NCBI GenBank assembly: GCA_022570795.1
Contig: JAKUDP010000025.1
Location: forward strand, 1,069,001 to 1,133,000
Direction: 5' to 3'
Length of the DNA: 64,000 nucleotides
Source: Sphaerulina vaccinii
Taxonomy: Eukaryota > Ascomycota > Dothideomycetes > Mycosphaerellales > Mycosphaerellaceae
Shown here: positions 1 through 11,250 of the stretch, piece by piece
Numbering within the stretch: position 1 is the first letter of the stretch
How the letters are laid out: the number at the start of each line of letters is the position of its first letter
Translations under genes and position numbers: made by a program
The notes under the pieces: model-generated
Database searches by the model: none
What the model saw: the letters and a program-made list of their open reading frames with translations, nothing else
What the model was told of the DNA's origin: nothing

Positions 1-114
1 AGTCAGCAAGAAACATCTGGGACACATACATAGACTTGGCAAGAACGACTTACGGTTCCTCGGTTCTATGAAACGCTCAACAGGTCGACATGCGTCGTAA
101 TATGGTTACGATAT

Positions 115-1489
115 TTAACCTATCTCTCTAGCTTCCGATTTCATCAGCTTCTCAGGATACCGCACACCTGGGCTGCCTGTATCGGTAATAGTGCCCGCTT
201 CCAAATCGTGTTCGAATCGCGCAATCTCGAGATCGAAAGCGCTGCGCTTACGAGTGCTGCTGCCTTCAGCCGGCGCATGAGTGATATCAGTCTTAATCTT
301 AGTAAAGTCCACAATGTCGCGAATCGCAACGTCCATGTTGTCCCTGCTGGTGATAAAGCTCAGAGACCCAGTGGATCTTGGCACGATTGATACTAGCTTG
401 CTGAGAATCGCGAATTCGAGTTTGAGCTTGATCGAGTAGGCGAGCCCTTTCAGCAGGATCTGAAGGATGTATAGAGATGCAGCTTCTACACCCAAAAGCA
501 CTATATCCATTGAGATTATTGTTAGGTTGATGGCGATGAGTTGCTGGAGTGTTGTTCGTTGTCGTCGCTCACCAACGCTCACAGAGGTGCGGAGGAGATG
601 AACCGTTTCTATGATGTAGATGGAAGATAGAACCGTCTCCTGGAGAAAGAAACCGGCCATTTGTATCTTGAGATCTGTCAGCAACAGCTTCGCGACGAGT
701 ATCATACAAGTATACCTTTTCAATTATGTTGTACCCGTATGCGAAAGTCTGAGTTTGTAATGTGCCTTGCGCTCCAAAAGACAATACAGTTGTTGGCAGG
801 TGCAAGATCACCACGTTCGTGATAATCATGTACTTCGTCAGTCGTAGAATTCTGTCACCTCTCTTGCCAGACACTACGAGGTGCAATCGTGACCATAAGA
901 CAACGGCTTGACCTGTAACCATTGCGTACCATCCTATAACGCACAGAGTCAGCCCACGTCTACACTCAAAGGCAGCCATGCTTTGGCCTTGCTGAGAGTG
1001 CCTTTCCGAATTGCTTCACTCACCGATGTTGGTGATGACAGCCAAGCCTGTCGTCCACTTGATACTTGTGATAATGCTCATGAATTTCATCATGAAGAGG
1101 ACAGCATATGGAATGATGCCCCAAGCAGCAATCAGTAAAGACCAGAAATACAAGCCGCGGTAATGCTTGAAGTAAAACAGAGCCGTCGCTATGATCTCGC
1201 ACGCATTGTAGATTGCTAGGCCCGAAAAGAAGACGATGAATATGCGGAAAGTCTCACTGGACGTGGTCAGAACTGTGCGTATGTAACGGACATGAGAGAC
1301 AAACTCGCTTCCATTATATCCACTTGTGATGCCAGCACCCGGTGTTGTCCAAGAGGCTTCTTTCGAAGCAATGACTTCGATGCTCACCATCGCGGTGCCA
1401 CGACGGCCGCTTGTAGCAGAAAGTCTCCTCAGTAGAAACCTTCTAGAATAGCTTTGCTCCGAACATTGCGATGAGGATCGTGTCCGCAC
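115..1489 (-). CDS. multi-pass membrane protein, DUF7703-like
   Basis: The likely product is a fungal integral membrane protein with about seven hydrophobic segments and a soluble tail; no biochemical function is known for this type. Three exons fit: 1489-1024, 933-716 and 666-115. Introns of 90 and 49 nt have GTGAGT and GTATAC donors and restore one frame across both joins (TNIG/WYAMVTGQ and NIIEK/IQMAGFF). Helices include FRIFIVFFSGLAIYNA, LIAAWGIIPYAVLFMM and MIITNVVILHLPTTVLSF. The cytosolic tail is charged and Ser/Asp-rich. The start is uncertain: the first Met gives an Arg/Ser-rich leader, and a second Met at about 1390 (MVSIEVIASKE) would suit a short extracellular N-terminus. The DUF7703 call is from the recalled look of the family and is not a database hit. 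Confidence 0.6.
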
Positions 1490-2808
1490 CTACCACTCAG
1501 CCGGGCGACGGGTTGATTTTGTTACGCGGAGAAGTCGAACCAGACGAGGCTGTAACATGGAAAGTGTCTGCGACGTGTGAAGACCATCGGCCACTGCAGG
1601 AAGAACTTCCTGTCATTACTGACTTTTAGGTAGAACTACGGCCGAGAAGGCCTGTAGACTGAATGGTTCCAGCATGTAGCTTACAGGCATCGAGCGCATT
1701 GCGACTCTGTATTTGGAAAGTGGGCGAGTAAGTATCTCTACCAAGCCGTGTCGAGTAGAATGGGATGTGATGTTGTAGGAGGAAAGAGGGTTTGAGGGTG
1801 TTCGTTTCAAGCTGGAGAGCGATGTTCAGTCAGCAAGAAACAGGTGGACACCAAATCTCTCCCAACGAACAAGGCACGCTGGTCAACTTCGCGGACACAA
1901 TCCTGGACGACACGAGCATGATGGTCTCCGTGACGGGCACATCGTAGTCTCGTTCGCCATCGTTCAGTAGCCGCGACATGATGGCTTTCATAGCTGGTCC
2001 AATGTCCTATTCCTCCACAAATCGCGTCCTCTGTTGTCCAACAAGACCAGCACAAATCCGCCCACGACCGACTGCCACGCTATTGCCATGCGCATCCATG
2101 CTGACGCTCGCGTGACTGCTAGCCACCTCAGATGCAGGACTGCTCCACAGTAGCACACCTCTTTCGCTGTTCGAGGACGCGCGCGCGTCCCGTGAAGTCT
2201 GCAGCGTTCTCCGGTGTTGAACAAAGTCGATCAGTTGCCACAGCGGGCAGACAAGAACAGAGCACAGCTCCTTCCTATACAAGCAAGGCCTCTACGATAT
2301 GACCGGCGGGATGCGTGTCTTGGTATGGAGCATACATTGGTATCGACTGGCGGAGCTTCTCCAGGTGGAGGAGAAGTCTTGGTGCCCAGTCTTCCAAGCC
2401 AAGATCTGTGTCTTGACCTTCTCCTTTGGTGTCCAGTGCCGATACCAAATTGATCACTGGTCTGCTACGGTGGCGTTCTGCTATCACTCAGCAAGGTAAC
2501 ATCAGGTTCACTGGTGCAGCCCTGATGTCGTGCTCTAGTTGTCGTACTTTATGGTGTCCAACCAGAGCGCAAGAAGCGATCTTGTCCAGCTGCAAGATAC
2601 GCATATACGAAGACTCGGACCCGTCTTCACTCGACGTTACCAGTAGTATACTGACAATCTTATGCAGGTACGGCCAAGTGACCTTCCTCCTCTTCGCCAG
2701 GTCCGATAGAGGAAGTAGAAAGCACAATAGCGATCAATGCCTATATATTGCTATTGACTGCCCATCAAGGTTGATAGCATAAGTCACTGTTATTCCAATA
2801 TTATCAAT
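1490..2808. other. gap with no supported gene
   Basis: Only short open frames in several phases are present, on both strands. None has a recognisable motif or can be joined by good splice sites into a protein-like reading. The right end must hold the promoter of the aminopeptidase that starts at 2809. Confidence 0.5.
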
Positions 2809-4505
2809 ATGGTGCGGTCATACCTTCTCTTAACGACAGCGCTTGCTGTTCTCGCAAGTGCCCACGCCAATCATCTTGAGTCGAGACAGGAAGATGTCGC
2901 CGAAGCTAGTGTAGCTGGCGATGCTGAGAGATCAAGCGGTTCCAAGGGCAAGCCCAATGTCGATTCGAAGAAACTTCAGGACTCGATCAAAGAGTCTGCT
3001 CTCAAGAAGAAGGCCAGAGAACTCGAAAGGGCAGCCTACAAGACTCCTGAACGAAATCGTGTCTTTGGCTCGCCTGGACACGAGAACACACTCAAGTTCA
3101 TCGAGGACTACCTAGAGGACGAAGATGACTACTGGACTTACAGCAGACAACCGTTCACAGAGCTGTACTCTCAAGGATCCGGTACTTTCTCTGCAGGAGG
3201 CACTTCATACCCGCTAGGTGTCTTTACATATTCATCATCGACATCTGGTACTGTCACAGCTCCAATCGTGGCTGTGGCCAACGTAGGATGTGACGCTTCC
3301 GACTACCCAGCGAACGTGACTGGCGCGATCGCTCTCATCTCGCGTGGCACATGTCCTTTCTCACAGAAATCCACTCTCGCGAAGGGCGCTGGAGCCGTCG
3401 GCGCGGTGATCCGCAACAACGCACCAGGTACCCTTGCTGGGACTCTAGGAGGCGTTGGAAACTATGCGCCAACTGGTGGTATCTCTCAGCAGAACGGAAC
3501 TGCAATTCTTGCAGCTTTGCCTCTGCAAGGTCAACTCCAGATCACCAGTGTGGTCGAAAACAGAACGACATTCAACATCATCGCTGAGTCGAAGAGTGGA
3601 GACAAGAACAACGTCGTCATGATTGGCGCACACACCGACTCTGTCTTTGCTGGCCCTGGCATCAATGATGATGGCAGTGGAACAATTGGTATGCTTCGTG
3701 TTAGTCACTTTGGTCCTTAAGACTCTGCTAATTGACCCTAGGCATCCTGGAGACTGCAATCCAGCTATCGAAGAGAAAGTACCGTCTGAAGAACGCGCTC
3801 CGACTTGGATTCTGGGTAAGTGGCAGCTGATTAGTGCTACATGGAATCCTGCTAATCGTTTCGACGCAGTCGGCTGAAGAATTCGGTCTTCTTGGTTCGG
3901 AGCACTATGTCAACACTCTTCCCGTCGCTGAGCGCAACAAGATCAAGCTATACCTTAACTTCGACATGATTGCGTCTCCAAACTGGCAATATGCTCTCTA
4001 CGACGGTGATGGGTCAGCTTTCAACATGTCCGGACCACCAGGCTCTGACAAGGTTGAGCACTTCTTCCAGGACTGGTTCCGTGCTCGCGGTATACCAACC
4101 AAGGACTCCGAGTTCAACGGGCGTAGTGACTATGGCCCATTCATCGCCGCTGGAGTCGATATCCCTGCTGGCGGTATCTTCACCGGTGCTGAGGCTGTCA
4201 AGACTGAGCAAGAAGCTGCCTGGTGGGGCGGCCAGGCTGGCGTCGCGTACGATCCGAACTACCATCTTGTCGGCGACAACTACACGAATCTTGCCTTTGA
4301 ACCTTTCCTGATCAACACGAAAGCTATCGCGGCTTCAGTGGCGAAGTACACGATGGATTTGAGCGATATTCCACCTAGAGCTTCTGGTGCTAAGGTCAAG
4401 ACTAGAGGTGATGATCACCACCCTCACGCGAAGAAGAATGCTGTACACGATCACTCACACCAGCCTGGGCTGCAGTGTGGCTCTGAACCAAGGGTCTCGG
4501 AGTAG
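2809..4505 (+). CDS. secreted M28 zinc aminopeptidase with PA domain
   Basis: Secreted leucine-type aminopeptidase (M28A family, like Aspergillus Lap2) that removes N-terminal residues from peptides outside the cell with two zinc ions. Exons are 2809-3688, 3742-3815 and 3870-4505, giving 529 residues; the 53 and 54 nt introns are GT-AG. A signal peptide (about residues 1-20) is followed by a Lys-rich propeptide, an inserted PA domain (about 130-255) and the peptidase. The metal and catalytic set is complete: H275 and D277 (GAHTDS), D287 (INDDGSG), E321/E322 (SAEEFG), D350 (NFDMIAS) and H450 (YHLVGDN). Several N-glycosylation sequons fit secretion. The last ~35 residues are His/Lys-rich (HHPHAKK, HDHSH), which is unusual for the family and may be strain-specific. 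Confidence 0.92.
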
Positions 4506-4914
4506 CGTTCCGAGTATGCCAAGAACGCAGGTATTCTTGCTAGCGTTCTGATCGCAGTGGGAAGCATAGCGATGTGGTGAAGATAGCGTACAACCATCAA
4601 GACTCTTCAGACAAAGGAATGCTTCCTTCTCAATCATGGATTGCTAATTAGGCGACGCCACAGTTCGCCGCAGATACTGATGTTACCCGTGAATCTACGC
4701 GAGAAAAAGCGAGGCCCGGCGTCCACTCCGCAGCGTACATGTATGCATGGGTGAAGGCCCACAAAACGCGTCACAATCGCGTCTTTCACATATCAACGAC
4801 AACACAAGATGGATTCATCGAGGTCGCCATCTTCCACTCCAATATCAACTTCGCGGTCTGTACATCATTCCATACTGCACAATCTGCGCACCGACGTCGG
4901 TAGGTCCGGAAAAG
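4506..4914. other. intergenic gap and UbiA 5' region
   Basis: No gene is seen. The stretch contains the aminopeptidase 3' end and the promoter or 5' leader of the prenyltransferase. An in-frame ATG at 4747 could extend that protein by 56 residues. Confidence 0.5.
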
Positions 4915-6000
4915 ATGCCCTATCCATCGACATTCTGGAAAGACATGGTCCAAAAGACGGAGTCATCGAAGGAGGCGGCAGGCAAGGTCACTGCGTCTCC
5001 TCACGCAGGAACTTCGACCCTATACAACCTCTACCTCCTCGGACGTGTACCCTTCACGATGGAGGCGACGCTATGGTGCATTCTCGGTTCCGTGTTCTTT
5101 TACGCACAGCACAAAACTCTAAGCCTTCCGGACATGTTGGTGAGTGCCACACTCGTGTGTCTCACAAACGTCTCAATCAACTACGCGAACGAATATTTCG
5201 ACTTCGAAGCAGACTCGATCGTGGCCTCGAAGCAGTCAATCACGGGCGGTACGAAGATGCTTGTGAACGGCACGTTTCCGCGTATTGTGGCATTATACTG
5301 TGCAGCTGGTGTCCAGGCGTTCATCATCCTCCTTATCCTCGCCTCGCGCTTCTTTTGGCCAGAGTCGTCTTGTTTGAAGGGCTTTGTTTTGTGGTTTGGC
5401 CTCGCCTCTATGGTTGCCGCACAACAATATGTAGGTCCTCCATTGCGACTACACTACAACGGAGGCGGAGAGATCGTCTCGGCCTTCCTGCTCGGATCGG
5501 GTCCAGTCATGTTCGGATTCACAGCGCAGATGACTTCGCAACTTGGCCGCGGACTAAGTCTGAACGAGGCATGGGCCAGTCTGAGTCGCGCACTTGTGCT
5601 GTTCCTGGCGTGGGCGTTCTTGTATGAGTTCGCCCGAATCCTTATGATGCATGTGGCCGACATCAATGAGGATAGGGAAGCAGGCAAACACACCCTCGTC
5701 TCCATGATTGGATACGGAAAGACGAAGCAAATGTACCTGGTTGCAACTGCTCTGCATGTCCTGCTTGCGTGGAAACTGGTGCTCGTCAATCAGAAAGCAG
5801 TCTATCTCATGTTACCCATGTTGACATATGCTCTACCCATCGCTTTCAAAGTGCAGACGGCTATGAATCATCTCGTCAAGGATGATGAGGCTGGCAGGGA
5901 GAAGTTCGCTTTCATCCCCACGATCGTGTCGGTTCAGACCATGCTCACTCCGGCATCCTTCATCATCATTACGCTCGCCGTTGGAGATTGTCTTGGCTGA
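4915..6000 (+). CDS. UbiA-family prenyltransferase
   Basis: Membrane prenyltransferase that should transfer an isoprenoid chain from a diphosphate to an aromatic or other acceptor. It resembles the MenA (dihydroxynaphthoate) branch more than COQ2, but the substrate cannot be told. There is no intron. From the Met at 4915 it has 361 residues; the first aspartate-rich motif is N92-D96-D100 (NYANEYFDFEAD) and the second is DINEDREAGKHTL near residue 240. Eight to nine hydrophobic segments surround them. An upstream in-frame ATG at 4747 would add a 56-residue Arg/His-rich leader, conceivably a targeting sequence; the later start was chosen because the protein-like sequence begins there. No other biosynthetic genes flank it. 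Confidence 0.85.
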   Translation: MPYPSTFWKDMVQKTESSKEAAGKVTASPHAGTSTLYNLYLLGRVPFTMEATLWCILGSVFFYAQHKTLSLPDMLVSATLVCLTNVSINYANEYFDFEADSIVASKQSITGGTKMLVNGTFPRIVALYCAAGVQAFIILLILASRFFWPESSCLKGFVLWFGLASMVAAQQYVGPPLRLHYNGGGEIVSAFLLGSGPVMFGFTAQMTSQLGRGLSLNEAWASLSRALVLFLAWAFLYEFARILMMHVADINEDREAGKHTLVSMIGYGKTKQMYLVATALHVLLAWKLVLVNQKAVYLMLPMLTYALPIAFKVQTAMNHLVKDDEAGREKFAFIPTIVSVQTMLTPASFIIITLAVGDCLG

Positions 6001-6144
6001 AGCGAGCAACAAAGGCACCCATTCTTTCATTTGCATTCATCATGGTACAGCTAGAGGCCAGATGGTGCTATAGCTTGTCAATCTTGCATAACTTCGAGCC
6101 AACGTTGTGCTGGCTAGACCAAAGCTGCTCTGCTCGGTCAACAT

Positions 6145-6785
6145 CTAGTGGCAATTCTTCCAGTCATATTCATTCTTCGAGCACTCCTTCTTCTGCTTCT
6201 GCCACTTCTCATGGTCATTCTCACACTTCTTAGACTGCTTGTCTGCCTTGATCTGGTCGAGCTTGCCTATGCCCATGGTGAGTCAGTATCAGAACTGAAT
6301 GATCTCGTTCGAGAACGACTTACACTTCAGCTCCTGCTTGTCAAGCGCCTTCTTCTCCCAAAGGCACTTGAACTTAGCAAGCTTATCAAACTTCCATTTC
6401 TTCTCGCATTGCTGTGATGATCGTCAGTACATCTCAAATTGGAAGCTTTGCATGAATCCAACTCACCTCAAGCTCGTACTTATACTTGTGGATGTCTTTG
6501 TAGCATTACTCGAGTTCCCACTTGTACTTGTCGTCCTCTGGAAGACATGTCAGTCAGCGCAGCTCAATATGATGAATCGTGGGAATGCTCACCTTTCTTG
6601 CACTCTTTGTAATCCCACTCATACTTGTCTTCGTACTTCTTGCACTTCTGGTAGTCATCCTTGTACTTATCGCACTTGTTCTTGAAGGTCCTCTCGACGA
6701 GGTCGACAGACGCATCAGCTTCTGGAGCTGGCGCAGCGATGACACCGACTGCCAGAGTGGCAATGGCGAGGATGGAGAACTTCAT
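6145..6785 (-). pseudogene. Cys/Lys-rich small secreted protein, premature stop
   Basis: Four exons (6785-6593, 6537-6467, 6411-6324, 6266-6145) joined by three introns of 55-57 nt would encode 157 residues. A clear signal peptide (MKFSILAIATLAVGVIAAPA) precedes a Lys/Glu/Tyr/Trp-rich region with a cysteine about every 8-16 residues (NKCDKYKDDYQKC, YKECKK, KKCENDHEKWQ, DWKNCH). All splice phases agree and the final exon ends in a normal stop. Codon 75, in exon 2, is TAA between CTCGAG and TGCTAC. One change from GAA would explain it, because the surrounding repeat pattern expects an acidic residue before Cys. Everything downstream keeps the same amino-acid style, so the break looks recent. 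The intact form would be a candidate apoplastic effector or wall protein; no homologue is recognised. Confidence 0.7.
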
Positions 6786-9147
6786 GGTGAACTGAACTGA
6801 TGATCAAGGCAGCTGGCGTTGCGAAGGCTGTTGTGCTGGCGAAGAAGAGCTGATGCTGCTGATGATGCTCAGTACAATGGTGGGAACTGCAGTCTTTTAT
6901 ACACTGCAACGACCTGATCACATCGTCGATGATTAGCGACCAGGCTTGAGCCATGAAGTGTGGGCTGGCATGCCGCATGAGTAGCATGTTGCAGTAGCAA
7001 TGATCCCAGCCGCTCATCCTGTATCGTGTTCAGGCCCGATGAAGCGGCAAGTAGAAGTCATCAAGGCCGCCATCGGAATGTACAGCGCCTCGTATCATTG
7101 CTCTATCCAGTGACTTCGCTCATAGCAAGTTGCCCGCGGACTTTAGGCTTCAGAGGCTTGCGTGACCTGGCATTGGTCTCGTAAAGTAGACAGCAAGTAA
7201 GCCATCCAAGACGGACTGTCTGACTTGGCCACGTAGCTGTACCCGAAGAGGCTGCACGTGGATCTCGCGTGGTCTGCAAATATGCAGATGAATCGGGTTA
7301 CACGCTTCCCAGATAGGCAGAGGCCAAGGAGGACGTGACTAGTGTAAGTTCTGGTGAGCTAGCTGTAAGCCTGCCCTCATACTGCAGACAGTAGTCGTTG
7401 GGTGGAAGGCATGCGCAGCTGATGTCTTCGTGATCGCTCTCATTCGCTGATCATTTCAACCAGACCCAGGTCTGCTTGAAATGTGCGACAAGATCATACG
7501 CGCTGGGAAGTCGTCCTGCCAAAGAAAGGTGGCCGCCTTGAGATGAGCTAGAGTCATCTGGTGTTTATAGTAACCGGCCTGCGCTTAGTGGAAAGATCGC
7601 GCGAGAGCCTTAAGGCTGAACTTACACTATCAATCTATACGGCAAGAGATGCACTTATGTGCCGTGTCGTGTAGCCATGATATGCAGCTCTGCAGAGCGT
7701 GAAACGTAGCCATGCACTGCAATATACAGCCGCGTGCGTCTTTCCGCATACACTTCGCGGTACTAGGCCGGATGAACTACGAACGCCGCTGGTCATTACA
7801 GTCATTGCTCTTGAAAGCGGTGATCTTGGCGTATATTATTGTGTAGTCGAAACTGCGCCTTTGCAGACAGACCACAACGCCAGAATGCTGTGGTATGCAG
7901 TGTGGGACAACAAGCTGAATCGAAGTCGAGACGGCGAGCATTTCCACCGACTCCTGAGTCGAAGCGTGATAATGTGCTCAAAGTTCACATCTCCTCACCA
8001 TGAAGGTTGAGTAGGGGCTGGGCGCATTCTTGGCCATTGGCATTGAGCCATCAAGTGGGATTGTTCCTGATCGTTAAAGCAGCCAGACCCCGATGCCGTC
8101 TGCGATGCTTGGAGCACTTCCCGGGTACGTCTGAAGATAGCCTGCGTTACTGGGTTGGATCCAGAACAGCCCCAAGCGATGGCTCGATTTCCATCATTCG
8201 ACTCAGCGCCGTGAGCACGCCGTTATCGTCATCATCATGCAGTAACAACGAGTCAGCGCTCGAGTACACTTGTGGGACACCAGGGAGTGTCTGATCTGTT
8301 GACTGGCTCAGCCGTGCTTTATATGAGGAGTAGAAGCCATGCCAGAAAGTGCGAGTCCTTGGCTAACAACAAGCCCGCAGTGGTGCCCAGTAGTATCTCA
8401 CCCAAATCTTGCACACCTCTCGTGCGCAAATTTCTTGTTGACATCTTCTGTGGTTGTCTCCAGTGATTCTGCCCACTCATCAGACGGACAACGAAGTTCG
8501 TGAATAAGCTTCACGACTCCGATTGCCAATGGCAGCCACAAATAAGAGCCGAATGCATGCCGCGCCGATCATCGAAGTCCTGCTACCTCTTCTGCACATG
8601 GCCGAATGCTCAGCTGTATCGGAGAAGGTGGCTGAATCGAGTACGAAGCGCTGTCAGCAGGTCAGACGCAGTCCGGCTCGTCGACACCCAGTGCCTTAGT
8701 GTGGAAGGTCAAGATAGGCAGGTGCCTATCACAGTTCTTCAAAGCAGCTCAGAGAGGCGAGCTATTGATTTCATTTTTACTGTGCCCGAGCCAGCCAAAT
8801 CGATGGGTTCCTCCCCTCCCCGCGACTGATGGGCAGTCCAACCCAGTTTAGCAGTCTCTCTTGCGCCTGGCTGCCGTGTGAATGTAGACCGATTAACCAA
8901 TGGTTGAACGTCAGGGCCACTCGTAGCCACACGGGCAATATCTCTTGATGAGATGCCATGGGCGCGACAGCCATTTCAGATATGGGTGATGTTGTTGTAC
9001 ACGGAAAGTCACGTCCAGAAGATGCTGCTTCACTTCCATTCACTCTAGCGTGCTGCCAAGCAAGAAGCCCCGCTATCATCATCGCCTTCCCTGATAATCG
9101 AGACTCTATCCCAAACAACAACTCATCGACCAGCATAGTAAGCCATC
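6786..9147. other. long gap with no supported gene
   Basis: About 2.4 kb without a convincing coding signal. Open frames here (for example 7699-8010) lack motifs and plausible splice partners. No tRNA, long repeat or transposon end was seen. Confidence 0.5.
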
Positions 9148-10386
9148 ATGACTGACGCACAGCATCTTGTCCAGTACGCCCAGCGCCAGTTCGACGAGAT
9201 CACCGCCAGCCTCGAACGGCACTTCGATCAGGTCGCTGGTCAGCTCCGCGAGAGCTTCTACAACAAACCGCAGATACCCATCCCATCACGACGATTGCCT
9301 CCGCCCACCACGTACCAACAGATCGAACGATGGGTATACCGACATAAAGCTATCACTGCCGCTGCTGTGGCATTCCTGGTCACAGGCTCAATCGGCGCTG
9401 TAGTCTATAGTCAAAGCAAGAGCCTGAAGCGCAAACGACGCGCTCATAGAACTCTGAACGGCGCGAGAACAGACGTGGTCGTGGTGGCAGGCGCAGTTGC
9501 AAACCCCTTGACGAGCGCATTGTACTTGGACCTGGAGCGCAGAGGGTTTGTCGTATATGTGGTCGCAAACACGCCCGACGATGAACACTACATCCGATCA
9601 CAATCGCGGGCAGATCTCCACTTTCTGTCCATAAACCCCGAGGACCCATACACAGCGCAAGAGCAATTGTTGAAGTTCAGGAGCATGCTGGATCATGAGC
9701 ATAGAACTTTCGAGCATGCAGAGCCGCACAAGATGAAGTTCAAGGGTGTGATACTCGTGCCAGACACAACTCAGAGTGTGCCACTCAGGATCGAGGAGAT
9801 TACATCAGAAGACTGGAGCGATGCTTTGAATGCGAAGATACTGAACACGATTGCTACGACGCAGCTTCTGCTCCCAGCAGTCATATCTTTCGAGGCGAAC
9901 ATCCTACTTCTTACACCTTCTGTAACGCCTGCGCTGCAACTTCCTCTACATTCGATAGAGAGCACAGTGTACGGCGCGCTAGAGGGCTTCCTCGCAACAC
10001 TTTCTGCAGAGACTAGACCGGACGGCGTGAACGTCTCACACTTCAAGCTCGGTCACATCGATATTCCTGCAGTGACGGCACGACAAAGGAGGGAAGGTGT
10101 GCCTCCTCCGCGACTGCGACCTACACCACTGCGAGAGCTGCACGATGCTGTCTTTGACCAACTTGTGGCCACGAAGCCAAGGAGGACCTTCCATATCGGC
10201 CGTGGCAGCATCACGTACGACATTATTGGCAGCATCATGCCTCCTAGCTTCATCGCCTGGATGATGGCTCCATCCTCTTCTGCTGCGAAATCAGCTCTGA
10301 GTCGAGAACCGAGTGAGGAGAGACTGTCAGGCAGTGTGGGCAGCATCACTTGGGAGCACCTGGACCATGAAGAGGAGAGTAGATGA
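9148..10386 (+). CDS. DUF1776 family protein (YSC83-like)
   Basis: Intronless gene for a 412-residue fungal protein of the DUF1776 family; the yeast relative YSC83 is mitochondrial and of unknown function. Residues 1-60 are helical and amphipathic (QFDEITASLERHFDQVAGQL). A membrane segment lies at about 69-88 (ITAAAVAFLVTGSIGAVVYS), followed by a basic stop-transfer (KSLKRKRRAHR). Residues ~105-360 resemble a degenerate SDR/Rossmann fold: VVVVAGAVANPLTSALYLDL matches the first beta-alpha unit, but the usual GxxxGxG and YxxxK are absent, so catalysis is doubtful. The tail is Ser/Glu-rich. The start codon at 9148 is the first ATG of the frame and is followed at once by family-like sequence. Confidence 0.85.
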   Translation: MTDAQHLVQYAQRQFDEITASLERHFDQVAGQLRESFYNKPQIPIPSRRLPPPTTYQQIERWVYRHKAITAAAVAFLVTGSIGAVVYSQSKSLKRKRRAHRTLNGARTDVVVVAGAVANPLTSALYLDLERRGFVVYVVANTPDDEHYIRSQSRADLHFLSINPEDPYTAQEQLLKFRSMLDHEHRTFEHAEPHKMKFKGVILVPDTTQSVPLRIEEITSEDWSDALNAKILNTIATTQLLLPAVISFEANILLLTPSVTPALQLPLHSIESTVYGALEGFLATLSAETRPDGVNVSHFKLGHIDIPAVTARQRREGVPPPRLRPTPLRELHDAVFDQLVATKPRRTFHIGRGSITYDIIGSIMPPSFIAWMMAPSSSAAKSALSREPSEERLSGSVGSITWEHLDHEEESR

Positions 10387-11250
10387 AAGCGAACTCGAAG
10401 CGATTATGATTGACGACATGAAAGGCATTGGACAAAGATACCATACTCAGATTTCTTTCAATGAACAAATGCATGAACATTCCTCTCCCGAACACACTCC
10501 ATATTCTGGCTGATCTACCTACAAGCAGAGAGATGCAGTATCATCATACTTATGAACAACCAGAAACCGGAATGCCGGCCCTTCAAGCAGTAAAGGTACT
10601 ATTTTGAGAGCTTGTCCAGCTTGCCACTCAATAGCCTCTGCTAGGGTCAAGGAAGCGTAGCCGTGAATAGCAATCGTTCCTGCCAAGCAAAGCCAACATC
10701 CAACAACCATCTTATTGTGCCTGGGCGACAACAACAAGACACTAGCAGCCAGGAGTGAAACGGATCTTCTGAGCGATGTTCTGCTATCTCGTCTTCGTAT
10801 CTTCCTTCCTCACCAAGATGATGTTGTGGTATCGCAAGTCGTGGCTTCCATCCATAGTCCGACAATAAACTTCAGCCTTGCAGCTTCCATTCGGCTGGAC
10901 GATTCGTACCGTCTACCATACATCCCGCATTTTCACAAGAAAGGCCAGAACAGACTATATGCCGCGGAAGAAGCACAGTATCGCTAGAGCGGATATCAAT
11001 AGTGACAACAGTAAGTAGAAATCTCACAGTTCTCATCTTCACATTCCGTTCTTTGGACCTACCACTCGCTGTTTCGTTTCACATCATGAAGTTGACCGAA
11101 CTACTCGGCTAGATTACAGCCACGACTCGGACAAACTGTTGGAGAAGCTATTATTGTACGACGAAACATAAGGCCGTTGCTAGAGAAGCTGCTTCAGACT
11201 TGAGACCTGTTTGCGATTTGCGATCTGAGCTGCCATCTTCACTCATCGCG
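10387..11250. other. intergenic gap
   Basis: No gene can be supported. A GTAAGTAG donor-like site near 11010 could belong to a 5'-UTR intron of the next gene, whose true first exon may lie here. Confidence 0.4.

Noticed and set aside
1..15. 15-base match between the window start and about 1829
   Set aside because: Around two 15-base matches are expected by chance in 64 kb; the flanks do not align.
1807..2282. Overlapping minus-strand frames as a decayed transposon
   Set aside because: No transposase, integrase or reverse-transcriptase motif in any frame and no terminal repeats.
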